Below are positions 1-7,633 of a stretch of DNA of 64,000 bases, piece by piece. The DNA comes from Betaproteobacteria bacterium (GTDB lineage: Bacteria; Pseudomonadota; Gammaproteobacteria; Burkholderiales; CAIKXV01). The notes beneath the pieces are model-generated. The model did no database searches and was not told where the DNA came from. It worked only from the letters and a program-made list of their open reading frames with translations. Each line of letters opens with the position of its first letter. Position 1 is the stretch's first letter. The stretch is taken from contig CANGYF010000016.1 of the NCBI GenBank assembly GCA_947458265.1, positions 1 through 64,000 on the forward strand, given 5' to 3'. The position numbers were made by a program, and so were the translations under genes.

Positions 1-15
1 AGCGATCCCCATTTC

Positions 16-477
16 TTACCCAGCAATGTCCGCCCATGGGTCAAAGGCATCTTCGGCAGACTCAATCGGCAATGCGACCCTCGAACGCGAAGCCGGGGTG
101 AAGCCCATCTCCGTGGCAGCCTTGGTCATGATCTGAGCCTGCTTGTTGGCAATGGCCAGATAAGGTGACTGCATCGGCACGCCCGTGTTGGGGGCTTTGA
201 CCAGCAGGCCAGTCTTGGCGATGCCTGCCTGGGCTTTGCGATACAGGTCTGCGGCGCAGGCCCAGATTTCCAGTACCGACATGTCCAGGCGCTTGAGCAG
301 ATGGGGCGGTGCGCATTCCAACGCATAGCGCCAAGCGGCCTTGGCCCCCTCGGGCATGTAATCCGGGGGATCGACCAGATCCCCTTGGGGCTTGGGTTCC
401 CGCAGGTTCGTGCGGCACTTCTGGAGCGTTCCTTTGATCTGCTTGACCTTGGTCGGCAGCGGCTTACGACCGGCCAT
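16..477 (-). CDS. Phage terminase small subunit, P27 family
   Basis: A 153-aa protein starting MAGRKPLPTKVKQIKGT, the basic Gly-Arg-Lys-Pro N-terminus typical of P27-family small terminases, and of the usual family length. Small terminase subunits recognise phage DNA at the packaging site and hand it to the large subunit. I chose the ATG at 477 because the family begins at MAGRKP; an in-frame ATG four codons upstream (489) is possible. It follows the HNH nuclease gene on the same strand, the order seen in cos-type tailed phages. The large terminase would be expected just left of base 1. Family assignment is by sequence resemblance, not by search. Confidence 0.85.
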   Translation of the reverse strand: MAGRKPLPTKVKQIKGTLQKCRTNLREPKPQGDLVDPPDYMPEGAKAAWRYALECAPPHLLKRLDMSVLEIWACAADLYRKAQAGIAKTGLLVKAPNTGVPMQSPYLAIANKQAQIMTKAATEMGFTPASRSRVALPIESAEDAFDPWADIAG

Positions 478-601
478 GAATGTCCTCATCCGGGGGGATC
501 CCCCCCTGTTTCAATTTGCACGCGGAAAAATTTGGGCAGGCGCGCGCATCTTCGCCGCCCAACCGTAGAGATTTGACCCCCCTACCCGTGGGCAAGGGGG
601 T

Positions 602-967
602 CTAGCGCCTGCCGGCAGTCTCTCTGGCCGTCTTGCGGTTGTGGCAAGAGACGCAGAGAGGCTGCAGGTTGGCCCTATCAAAGCGGGCACCACCGTCCTT
701 GAGCGGTACCACGTGATCCACCACCCCAGCCGCAACCAGTCGATCCTTGGCCTTACAGACCACGCAAAGGGGGCTCTCGCGCAGCACTGCCGCCCTCAAC
801 ACCCGCCAGTCCTTGGACTGGTAGAAACCCACCTCGGCGTCGAAGCTACGCCTTGCCCGCCCGTAATCATGGTGCGCGCTGGCTCGGTGTTGGGGACAAA
901 AGCCCGGGCTTGCCAGTACCGCCCCGCATCCCGGGTATCGGCACGGTGTAGGGGCACTTCGGGGCAT
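602..967 (-). CDS. Phage HNH endonuclease
   Basis: A 121-aa protein with a cysteine-rich N-terminus (Cys9, Cys14, Cys24) and a C-terminal HNH domain: CVVC at 68-71, Asp84-His85, Asn100, CVSCHN at 105-110. The two CxxC pairs are the structural zinc site and Asp-His...Asn...His the metal-binding nuclease core. HNH proteins of this type lie immediately upstream of P27 small terminases in cos phages and assist packaging cleavage. The start at 967 is chosen because residues upstream of MPRSAP look non-coding and overlap the region in front of the opposite-strand gene at 1075. Confidence 0.85.
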   Translation of the reverse strand: MPRSAPTPCRYPGCGAVLASPGFCPQHRASAHHDYGRARRSFDAEVGFYQSKDWRVLRAAVLRESPLCVVCKAKDRLVAAGVVDHVVPLKDGGARFDRANLQPLCVSCHNRKTARETAGRR

Positions 968-1074
968 GTCGGGGTGGTGATCAAGAAATAAGCGACAGAA
1001 GCTCTGGAATGACTTGGCTTCCTCGGGAAGAAGAGCGTTCATACGAACGTCATCAACACACGCAAGGAGCAAAC

Positions 1075-1548
1075 ATGTCCAGCAAACTCACCCCAACCCA
1101 GCACGCCATCCTCTCCCATGCCCTGGCTCAGACGCAGGGCAAGGTGCTCTGGTTTCCCGAGACCCTCAAGGGCGGCGCCAAGGCCAAAGCCATCGAAAGC
1201 CTGGTCAGCCACGGGCTGATCTCACAAAAGAAGCGCGAGACCCTGGTCACCAAGGCCGGCTACGAGGCGCTGGGCCTTAGGCCTCCCATCGTTGAACCGC
1301 GCGTGATCAGAACGCGTGAGACCAGCAAGCAAGCAACCGTGATCGGTATGCTCAAGCGGATCGAGGGCGCCACCATCGATCAAATCTGCGATGCGACCGG
1401 TTGGCAACCGCATACGGTGCGGGGCGCATTTTCCGGGACCTTAAAGAAGAAGCTTGGACTGCAAATCGCTGGAACAAAAACACCTGGCGCTCCTACCATT
1501 TATCGAATTGACTCACTGGCGCCAGGAGGCTCAGGCGAAACTATTTGA
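1075..1548 (+). CDS. DUF3489 domain protein
   Basis: A 157-aa protein (MSSKLTPTQHAILSHALAQ...) with two winged-helix-like halves. The N-terminal half resembles a repeat that ends in a Lys-rich turn; the second half (about 85-140) has the DUF3489 pattern, including QATVIGMLKRIEGATIDQI and TGWQPHTVRGAFSGTLKKKLGL. DUF3489 proteins are small, probably DNA-binding, and common in proteobacterial prophages; their role is unknown. The ATG at 1075 follows an AGGAGC ribosome binding site about 7 bases upstream. It is the only gene on the plus strand in the first 15 kb, so it is probably expressed apart from the leftward phage operon. Its end overlaps the RDD gene tail by 8 bp. Confidence 0.75.
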   Translation: MSSKLTPTQHAILSHALAQTQGKVLWFPETLKGGAKAKAIESLVSHGLISQKKRETLVTKAGYEALGLRPPIVEPRVIRTRETSKQATVIGMLKRIEGATIDQICDATGWQPHTVRGAFSGTLKKKLGLQIAGTKTPGAPTIYRIDSLAPGGSGETI

Positions 1549-2125
1549 GAACAAGAGTTCTTGCCCAGCGATCACCCCATCTTTGATTTCTTCGACCGAA
1601 AATCGATACCATGTCGAGAAACCCAATGATGGGGATCATCATGATTAAGTTGCGTTTGAAAGCCCTCGAAACGCTGCAGGGCGTCTGATCTTCGAATGCA
1701 ACTACTCTCATTCCGAGCAACCGCTTACCGACCGACTTTCCACCGGGAAGAGCGTCGCTCAACAGGTAGTAAACCATGTAGCCAATTATTCCGATCCAAG
1801 CCAGGCCATCTGATGTAGTCACAAAGACTACGAGGATTACGATGGCAACAAAGTGATCGATAAAGTGGGCAACAAGTCGCAACCAGGGACTCGCCAGATC
1901 AGATTCCGACACCCCATCAGGTAAACCGACCAATCTAGCGTCCTCATCGTCGGCAGCTTTGATGATCGAGGAAAACTCTTCTTGGGAAACGTTTCTTTCT
2001 TTGAGTTCTTCGTCGAGAACTTTCGCCGCCTCTGGGGTAAGGTCGCCTCTTCGCCGTTGAATTAGCTCTTCCGTCGAAAGTCGACGAAAACTGTCTCTGA
2101 TCACTGATTCATAGTCTTGAGCCAT
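1541..2125 (-). CDS. RDD family membrane protein
   Basis: A 194-aa protein: a charged, probably cytoplasmic N-terminal part (1-70, rich in Glu, Arg and Asp), then an RDD domain. The domain shows WLRLVAHFIDHF, two hydrophobic segments (about 93-107 and 112-125), the loop LPGGKSVGKRLLGMRVV and a third hydrophobic helix near MMIPIIGFLDMVSIF. RDD domains are short three-helix membrane modules of mostly unknown function. In a phage setting it may be a cargo (moron) gene; that is inference. The ATG at 2125 (MAQDYES) is preferred over one four codons upstream. It sits between the methyltransferase and DUF3489 genes without being an obvious part of either. Confidence 0.7.
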   Translation of the reverse strand: MAQDYESVIRDSFRRLSTEELIQRRRGDLTPEAAKVLDEELKERNVSQEEFSSIIKAADDEDARLVGLPDGVSESDLASPWLRLVAHFIDHFVAIVILVVFVTTSDGLAWIGIIGYMVYYLLSDALPGGKSVGKRLLGMRVVAFEDQTPCSVSRAFKRNLIMMIPIIGFLDMVSIFGRRNQRWGDRWARTLVLK

Positions 2126-2164
2126 GGAATACCTCATACGTTTTCCACATATTTATAACTCAAG

Positions 2165-3421
2165 CTATACAAATTCCCTATCAACAGCCACTGCCACCGG
2201 ATCATTTTGGGAAGCGGCTCTCATTTGCTGCGCTTTTTGCCCCGTGAACTCCTCCCAGCGCTTGACGATCACGTCCACGTACTTGGTATCGAGTTCAATG
2301 AGCCGGGCTCTGCGTCCTGACTTTTCACAAGCGATCAAGGTTGTGCCTGACCCACCAAAGGGGTCCAACACCAGATCGCGGGTTTTGCTGCTGTTACGGA
2401 TCGCCCGCTCGACCAACTCCACCGGTTTCATGGTCGGGTGCAGGTCGTTCTTGGCAGGCTTTTTGATGTTCCAGACATCACCCTGATCGCGTGCGCCGCA
2501 CCAGTAGTGGTCAGCGCCGTCCTTCCACCCGTAGAGGATAGGTTCGTACTGGCGCTGGTAGTCGGCACGTCCGAGCGTGAAGGTGTTTTTGGCCCAGATG
2601 ATGAAGGTGGACCACTTCCCTCCGGCGGCTCTGAAGGCAGCTTGCAGGGTATCCAACTCGCTGGAGGACATGGCGATATAGACCGCGCCCTTGGTCCGCG
2701 TCAGGATGTTGTCGCAGGCATCAAAAAGGAAACTGCCAAAGCCTTCGCCCAGGTTGTCATTCATGATGGGGCGGTTCTTGCCACGCATCTTGTCTTTGGC
2801 CGTGTTCGCATAGTTCACGTTGTAGGGCGGGTCGGTGAAAGTCATGTCCACCAACTCCTCGCCGAGCAAGGCCTGATAGTCATCGGCCTTGGTCGCATCG
2901 CCGCAAATGAGCTTGTGCTCGCCAAGCACCCAGATGTCACCGGGTTTGGAGATCGGGTTTTCTGCGACCTCAGGTACGGCATCCTCATCCGTCAAGCCTT
3001 CTTGGCTCTGCTCTTCGCCTGCAATCAACGCCTCCCACTCCTCGGTGGAAAAGCCAGTCAGACCCAGATCAAAGCCCGCATCCTTCAGCTCGGACAACTC
3101 GATGCCCAGCAGTTCGTCTTCCCAAGAAGCGTTCTCACCGATCTTGTTGTCGGCAAGGATCAAGGCGCGGCGTTGGGTATCAGTCAGGTGCTCCATGGGT
3201 ACAACGGGCACCTCTGCGAGACCGAGCTTTCGAGCAGCCAGCAGGCGTCCATGGCCCGCAATGACATTGTTGGATCCGTCGATCAGGATCGGTGCTCCCC
3301 AGCCGAATTCACGAATGCTTGCGGCGATCTGAGCCACCTGTGCGTCGGAATGCTGCTTGGCATTGCGCGCATAAGGAATCAACGAATCGACCGCGCGGTA
3401 TTCGAGTTTGATTGGCTGCAT
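2165..3421 (-). CDS. ParB/Srx-fused N6-adenine DNA methyltransferase
   Basis: A 418-aa protein in two parts. Residues 1-110 are a ParB/sulfiredoxin-like domain with AGHGRLLAARKLG at 55-67. Residues 160-400 are a beta-class adenine methyltransferase: catalytic DPPY at 197-200 comes before the S-adenosylmethionine-binding DPFGGSGTT at 353-361. Such fusions are frequent in phages and integrative elements and methylate adenine in short sites, either to evade host restriction or to regulate. The open frame runs 312 bases further upstream, but that part crosses two terminator-like hairpins and is Arg/Cys-rich, so I take the ATG at 3421 (MQPIKLEYRAVDS). No cognate restriction nuclease is visible, so it is probably a solitary methylase. 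Confidence 0.9.
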   Translation of the reverse strand: MQPIKLEYRAVDSLIPYARNAKQHSDAQVAQIAASIREFGWGAPILIDGSNNVIAGHGRLLAARKLGLAEVPVVPMEHLTDTQRRALILADNKIGENASWEDELLGIELSELKDAGFDLGLTGFSTEEWEALIAGEEQSQEGLTDEDAVPEVAENPISKPGDIWVLGEHKLICGDATKADDYQALLGEELVDMTFTDPPYNVNYANTAKDKMRGKNRPIMNDNLGEGFGSFLFDACDNILTRTKGAVYIAMSSSELDTLQAAFRAAGGKWSTFIIWAKNTFTLGRADYQRQYEPILYGWKDGADHYWCGARDQGDVWNIKKPAKNDLHPTMKPVELVERAIRNSSKTRDLVLDPFGGSGTTLIACEKSGRRARLIELDTKYVDVIVKRWEEFTGQKAQQMRAASQNDPVAVAVDREFV

Positions 3422-3430
3422 GAGGACCTG

Positions 3431-3476
3431 AAATGAAAAACCCGCCTCGCAGCACCTGGGTGCATGGGGCGGGTTT
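3431..3476 (-). terminator. Terminator-like hairpin A in the methyltransferase leader
   Basis: A perfect 9-bp inverted repeat (arms 3438-3446 and 3468-3476, AAACCCGCC/GGCGGGTTT). On the minus strand the hairpin is followed by a T-rich stretch ending about 10 bases before the methyltransferase start codon. It may be an intrinsic terminator or an attenuator. Confidence 0.55.
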
Positions 3477-3481
3477 GAAGG

Positions 3482-3522
3482 GCGGAAAACAAAACGCCCA
3501 CCGAGATGAATTGGGCGGGCGT
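3482..3522 (-). terminator. Terminator-like hairpin B upstream of the methyltransferase
   Basis: Arms 3494-3499 and 3517-3522 (ACGCCC/GGGCGT). In the minus-strand transcript the stem runs directly into TTTTGTTTT. It lies between the DUF6456-like gene and hairpin A, so it is probably the intrinsic terminator of the upstream operon segment. Confidence 0.6.
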
Positions 3523-3576
3523 GATTTGAGTGATTAGCTGAATCGTATCTCATCGATATATATCGGTCAAGCACTT

Positions 3577-4098
3577 TCAGCGTGAATATCCGTAGTGAAC
3601 TGCGAGCACCGCCAGCGCGCCGACCAGGATGCCTTTTGCCTCGTACTGATTGAGCGTTCGACCATTCCACCCCTCCAAAGCGGACCACTCTTTGACACTG
3701 CGACCCAAGCCGGCCACATGCCAGACAGCGCACCCGCCTGGACTGCTGATCCCTCCCACCGCGTCGAGTGCCTCATGCATGCGTTTGCGCGCCCACACCA
3801 CCCGCTCGGTCATGCTGTCCTTCCACTGCCCACCCGGAATGCGGGTCAACGGCGGAGCGCCTGCCGGGTCCATCTGGGCAAAGACAAAGGTTCGGTTGAA
3901 GTCCTGACCCGCATCGTGCATTTGCGGAGTGATTGAGCCATTGCGCAGCAAGATGCCAAGGGAGTCGATGCAGCGGAAGTGCTCCGTGCGGTAGCTCGTG
4001 CCCTCTTCGGAAAGGCTATTCCACTCAGCAAGCCGACCACCGGCCAGGCGAACGACGCTGCCGTGCTCCAGCGGTTGTGTGACCGATTTTTTAGCCAT
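3577..4098 (-). CDS. DUF6456-like phage protein
   Basis: A 173-aa protein starting MAKKSVTQPLE. Its second half (about 62-172) resembles DUF6456: a conserved DFNRTF segment, an ARKRMHEALDAVGG helix, a hydrophobic GGCAVWHVAGLGRSVKEW stretch, and a closing LAVHYGY. DUF6456 proteins occur in phage replication or late regions and their function is unknown. The longer open frame upstream is the shadow of the RuvC gene. The ATG at 4098 overlaps the end of that gene by 8 bases, implying translational coupling. The family call is tentative. Confidence 0.7.
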   Translation of the reverse strand: MAKKSVTQPLEHGSVVRLAGGRLAEWNSLSEEGTSYRTEHFRCIDSLGILLRNGSITPQMHDAGQDFNRTFVFAQMDPAGAPPLTRIPGGQWKDSMTERVVWARKRMHEALDAVGGISSPGGCAVWHVAGLGRSVKEWSALEGWNGRTLNQYEAKGILVGALAVLAVHYGYSR

Positions 4099-4621
4099 GA
4101 CGGGCACCTCCCGCAGAGTGCCCGTTGCCCTGCGCCAATGCCCAGACCAAGACAGCCAAGGCGTCAGCCTCGTTGTCATCGGCCACCAGGTAGCCGCGGG
4201 CGCGCATGGCCGAGACCATCTCCGACTTTCCCGCATTACCCTTGCCGGTGACATGCCGCTTGATCGTGCCCACGGGAACGCCCTGGTACGGGATTTTTTG
4301 GTGCTCACACCAGCTGGTAAGGGTTGCCAAAAAGCCACCGTAGGCATGAGCGGCATCGACTCCGAGGTGACGCCGCACCTCCTCGAAATAGACAGCGTCT
4401 AGCCCAGACACGCCGCTGCTCGGGGCCGTCGTAGCCAGAACCTCATCAAGCCAGCGGCGAAAGCGCAGGTAGCGCATGCCACCACCTTCGAAGCGTTGGG
4501 GTTTAAAGCTGACAAAGCCGTGGGTCACCGAGTGATCCGGCAGGCTCAAAGCCCAGCCCGTGGTGGTGCCCAGGTCGAGCGCCAAGATGGCGCAGGGTGT
4601 GGCGTTGTGTTGGTGATGCAT
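4091..4621 (-). CDS. RuvC-like Holliday junction resolvase (phage type)
   Basis: A 176-aa RNase H-fold protein. The four acidic positions expected of RuvC enzymes are visible: Asp16 in LALDLGTTTGW, Glu80 in VYFEEVRRH, and Asp149 and Asp153 in ADDNEADALA. The basic loop before them (KRHVTGKGNAGKSEM) fits DNA junction binding. Phage RuvC homologues cut branched DNA before packaging or during recombination. It is co-directional with the replication genes and overlaps the next gene by 8 bp. Confidence 0.85.
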   Translation of the reverse strand: MHHQHNATPCAILALDLGTTTGWALSLPDHSVTHGFVSFKPQRFEGGGMRYLRFRRWLDEVLATTAPSSGVSGLDAVYFEEVRRHLGVDAAHAYGGFLATLTSWCEHQKIPYQGVPVGTIKRHVTGKGNAGKSEMVSAMRARGYLVADDNEADALAVLVWALAQGNGHSAGGARHG

Positions 4622-5009
4622 CGGGGAAGTCCTCCAAGGGTGCGAACAAGCGCTCTTGCCAATTTGTTCATGCGACCTGGAGGAGCCCAGGCACCGCCGG
4701 GTCAGGGCTGGTGCGGCTCCCTCATGTCCGTTGCTGTTACGGCTGCGGGGAAGTCAAAGCGGCTCGAATGGCAACAGCCAGAACCAACTTCAATCTTTCA
4801 TCTTTCAACGCCAAGTGCATGGGCCTTGGAGTAGTAGAGAGATATTTCAATATTTATTTATTTCAATCTAGTTCTCCTTCTCTTTGTCTCTGTCTGGGGG
4901 GCTTCGCGCGCGCGAGGCTCTAGGCCCCCACTTTTTATATGTGTATCTCTAGTGGGGGGTTTGAAAGATGAAATTACTGAAGCAAGCCCATCCGGGCGCC
5001 ACCCCCACC
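4622..5009. other. Intergenic region with two alternative hairpins
   Basis: 388 bases with no credible gene. The middle is AT-rich (about 4840-4870). Near 4896-4958 two stem-loops share one C-tract: GGGGGC (4897-4902) can pair with GCCCCC (4924-4929) around a CGCGCGCGCG core, or CCCCCACT (4925-4932) can pair with AGTGGGGG (4951-4958). Only one can form at a time. The region must hold the end of the Prim-Pol transcript and probably a promoter for the resolvase-methyltransferase segment. I could not place a convincing -35/-10 pair. Confidence 0.5.
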
Positions 5010-7301
5010 TCATAGGACCTTGATCCACTGAGCCGGGCGACCCTTGCTTTGCAGGGCCATCATCTCGATCAGCCCAGCCTCAGCCAATGTGCGCAGCACC
5101 CCGTCACGCTGGCGGTGGTCCATGAACTGGGTGCGTCTGGTGAAGTCGCTCTTGGACATACCGGCCATGCCGGCATCCCGCAAGATTTGCATGGCCCGCT
5201 TGTGGTGGGACTCGACCTGGTTCTCGGACACTCGGGCTGACGCCTCACGGATGGTGAGTTCGGCACAGTGGCGCGAGAGCATGATCCCCCACTCGGCATC
5301 ATGGTCCTCGATCTGCGGATCTGCGGGGTCACGCGAGACCGCGCGAATGAGCGCCAACTTGGTAGCGTTTTCCTCAATCCGGGCCAGGATGGAGGAGTAA
5401 CCGGTGCCTCGTGAGGTGCGAAGGCGCTCCACCAACTCCTGGTCAAGCTGGCGGAAGGTCGCTCTGGCTTGCGGGGTCATCGGGACGACGCGTGGATCCA
5501 CCAGCACCTCATCGACAGCACCCACATCCGTGAGATTGCCGTTGAGCTTGCCGCCTCCTTGGTGGATGAGGATCAGCCTGTCAATCAGGTCTTGAGGCGG
5601 GTCGATGACGCCAAACGCCTCGTTGCTGTCCGGAAAATCATCCTCGCTTTCCATGATCAAAAAGCGGGCCAGCGATCCATCAGCCACGTTGGACGCCTGC
5701 AGCGCCTGCCAGAAGTGCAGCGGCGTCGTTGTGCCATAGATGCACGCACACGGCTGGTGAATGGCCCGATGGGCGTTGTTGTGCTGGGTGCTTGCGTACT
5801 CCACCCCGAAGTAGGTGGTGCCCGAGGTGGTGTAAAGCTCGGTCATCAGGTCCAGGATTTCGCACACATAACGCGGCGAACGCTTGCGGTCGGCTGCTGC
5901 CGAGAGAAACATCCCAAACTCGTCGAGCTGGAACAGGATCGCGGGCTGGCGCTGGATGGCAGTCAGTAGTCCAGAGCCGGATGCGATCTTGTTGCCGCCC
6001 AGGTATTGCAGCAGGTTGGCCTTGCGGAACAACTCGTTGATCACCACACGGCTGTGGTTTTTGCCGGCTCCGCTCTCGGCGATGCCAACCACATACAGGT
6101 TCGAACGGATGTTGCTCTCGGTGCGGTACTTGCGCCCCATGAGCGCCCCGATGGCACACAAACTCGCGCCAAGGGCAAGGACTGGCTGGGGGCGCTTGGC
6201 TGTGGCCGCCATCAAGGCCATCATGTCTGCGATCACACCGCCCACCTGATCCCAGCCGACCGGCATCGGCTTTGGTGGTGGCAGGGAGATTTCCTGCGGC
6301 TCAATGGAAATGGGGTCAGCGGCCTGCAGCGCTTGCAAGAGCTCGCGCGCTGGGTGGTGCCCGTTCATCACGATCTCACCATTGAGTTGCATGCCAGACT
6401 CAGGCTGCCAGCCGTTGTCCAGCGCCAGCTTGTAAATGGTTCCGGCGCCAATGCGCTGGGGAGCAAAGCTGCGCCAGCTGCGTGCAGTCGTCTTAGGGTC
6501 GTTTTTCTGTGACGCTTCGGACCAAACCTCAAAGAGCGGCCAACCGTCATCGCCCAGCGCACCCTTGATAGCCATCCCGATCCGGACCCAACTGTCGTAA
6601 TCCAAGTCGGCGTTGACGATGTGCCTGAGGGCATCTTCGACCGCCTCATAGGTGCCGCGCTGCTCAGGTAGGTTGGCGAACTCCATCGGCGCCCGCAGCC
6701 CTACGCCAAGTGTCTTTGGCCGCAGTTCGGCTGGAATCAGCCGGTATGCCTCCTTGGCGAACTCGCGGGCTTGTGCCTCCGTGATACCAGGCAAGTCATC
6801 GGGGCTGAGGTCCGCCAAGGTGCTCACTGGCCAGTCGTAGGGCTTGCCGGTATCCGGGTGGATGCCATAGGCAATGAACTGCTGACCCACCCCCAGCACC
6901 TCGATGGGCGGGTACTTGAAGCCGGAAAACGGCTGCACGGCCCGATACACAAGAAGGCGCTTGGGTGCATGCCCAATGCGAACAGCAGGTGTGTCGCCCA
7001 GCATCCGCTTGGCAAGAGCCTCCATCTCCAGGGCGATGGTGGGCGAATCGAGAATGTCGATGTCAATGCCGATCACCCGGCCAGCGGCAATGCCGATACC
7101 AGCTTCGGGCCAGTTGCCCCAGACGTCGACCTCGTTATCGGTGGTGTCACGCTCACAGTGCCGGCTCCACTTTGGGTATTCGTGCCAGGCGCCGAGCTTG
7201 TACAGGCCCGGCTTCTTGGTGTTGGGTTGAATCGGCAGGATCGGAAAACCGCGATCGACCAGGGTGGCGCCCAACTGCGCCATGTAATTCTTGTTTGTCA
7301 T
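5010..7301 (-). CDS. Prim-Pol primase fused to a DUF3987-like helicase/ATPase
   Basis: A 763-aa replication protein. Residues 1-180 are an archaeo-eukaryotic-type Prim-Pol domain, with metal-binding Asp80 and Asp82 (GIDIDILD) and the conserved YGIHPDTGKPYDW segment at 145-157. Residues 220-280 match a PriCT-2 linker (ALRHIVNADLDYDSWVRIG). Residues 350-700 form a P-loop ATPase: GIAESGAGKNHS at 406-417 (Asn replaces the usual Ser/Thr after GK) and Walker B-like ILFQLDEFG. It would prime and unwind phage DNA. The start MTNKNYMAQL at 7301 leaves an 8-base gap to the upstream gene. It is the largest gene of the phage module and marks self-directed replication. Confidence 0.85.
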   Translation of the reverse strand: MTNKNYMAQLGATLVDRGFPILPIQPNTKKPGLYKLGAWHEYPKWSRHCERDTTDNEVDVWGNWPEAGIGIAAGRVIGIDIDILDSPTIALEMEALAKRMLGDTPAVRIGHAPKRLLVYRAVQPFSGFKYPPIEVLGVGQQFIAYGIHPDTGKPYDWPVSTLADLSPDDLPGITEAQAREFAKEAYRLIPAELRPKTLGVGLRAPMEFANLPEQRGTYEAVEDALRHIVNADLDYDSWVRIGMAIKGALGDDGWPLFEVWSEASQKNDPKTTARSWRSFAPQRIGAGTIYKLALDNGWQPESGMQLNGEIVMNGHHPARELLQALQAADPISIEPQEISLPPPKPMPVGWDQVGGVIADMMALMAATAKRPQPVLALGASLCAIGALMGRKYRTESNIRSNLYVVGIAESGAGKNHSRVVINELFRKANLLQYLGGNKIASGSGLLTAIQRQPAILFQLDEFGMFLSAAADRKRSPRYVCEILDLMTELYTTSGTTYFGVEYASTQHNNAHRAIHQPCACIYGTTTPLHFWQALQASNVADGSLARFLIMESEDDFPDSNEAFGVIDPPQDLIDRLILIHQGGGKLNGNLTDVGAVDEVLVDPRVVPMTPQARATFRQLDQELVERLRTSRGTGYSSILARIEENATKLALIRAVSRDPADPQIEDHDAEWGIMLSRHCAELTIREASARVSENQVESHHKRAMQILRDAGMAGMSKSDFTRRTQFMDHRQRDGVLRTLAEAGLIEMMALQSKGRPAQWIKVL

Positions 7302-7309
7302 GGCGCTCC

Positions 7310-7633
7310 TCAAAAGGGTGGGTCATCGGCATAGGCCTGGCGAAGGAAGTCTTGAAACGCGGTGACGGCAACATCGATGAGCGTTGCCCACTCTTGCTCG
7401 GACCAGCTTGCAAGGTCTGTCTTGCCGATCTCCTCGACATAGGCGCCCGCGCTCATGCTCGCCGCTGCCAGCGCATTGGTTTCGTGTTTGTTTGGATCGA
7501 TCATTCCCTTCAACCTTGCAGTAATGTTTTGGCAGCGCCGAGAGCACTGCTTGCTGTCTGGCGCTTCCTCACGGATGTAGCGAGGTGCGAATCCATAGCC
7601 GCGGGCATCCCTGCGGCAGATCACGCACATCAT
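7310..7633 (-). CDS. DUF6511 zinc-binding protein
   Basis: A 107-aa protein with CVIC near the N-terminus and a second Cys pair at CSRRC, then MIDPNKHE and the conserved EEIGKTDLASWSEQEWATLIDVAVTAF. This matches what I know as DUF6511, a small family in phages and prophages of unknown function. The ATG overlaps the stop of the helicase gene (ATGA), and the Prim-Pol gene starts 8 bases after it ends, so it is embedded in the replication operon. Confidence 0.75.
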   Translation of the reverse strand: MMCVICRRDARGYGFAPRYIREEAPDSKQCSRRCQNITARLKGMIDPNKHETNALAAASMSAGAYVEEIGKTDLASWSEQEWATLIDVAVTAFQDFLRQAYADDPPF

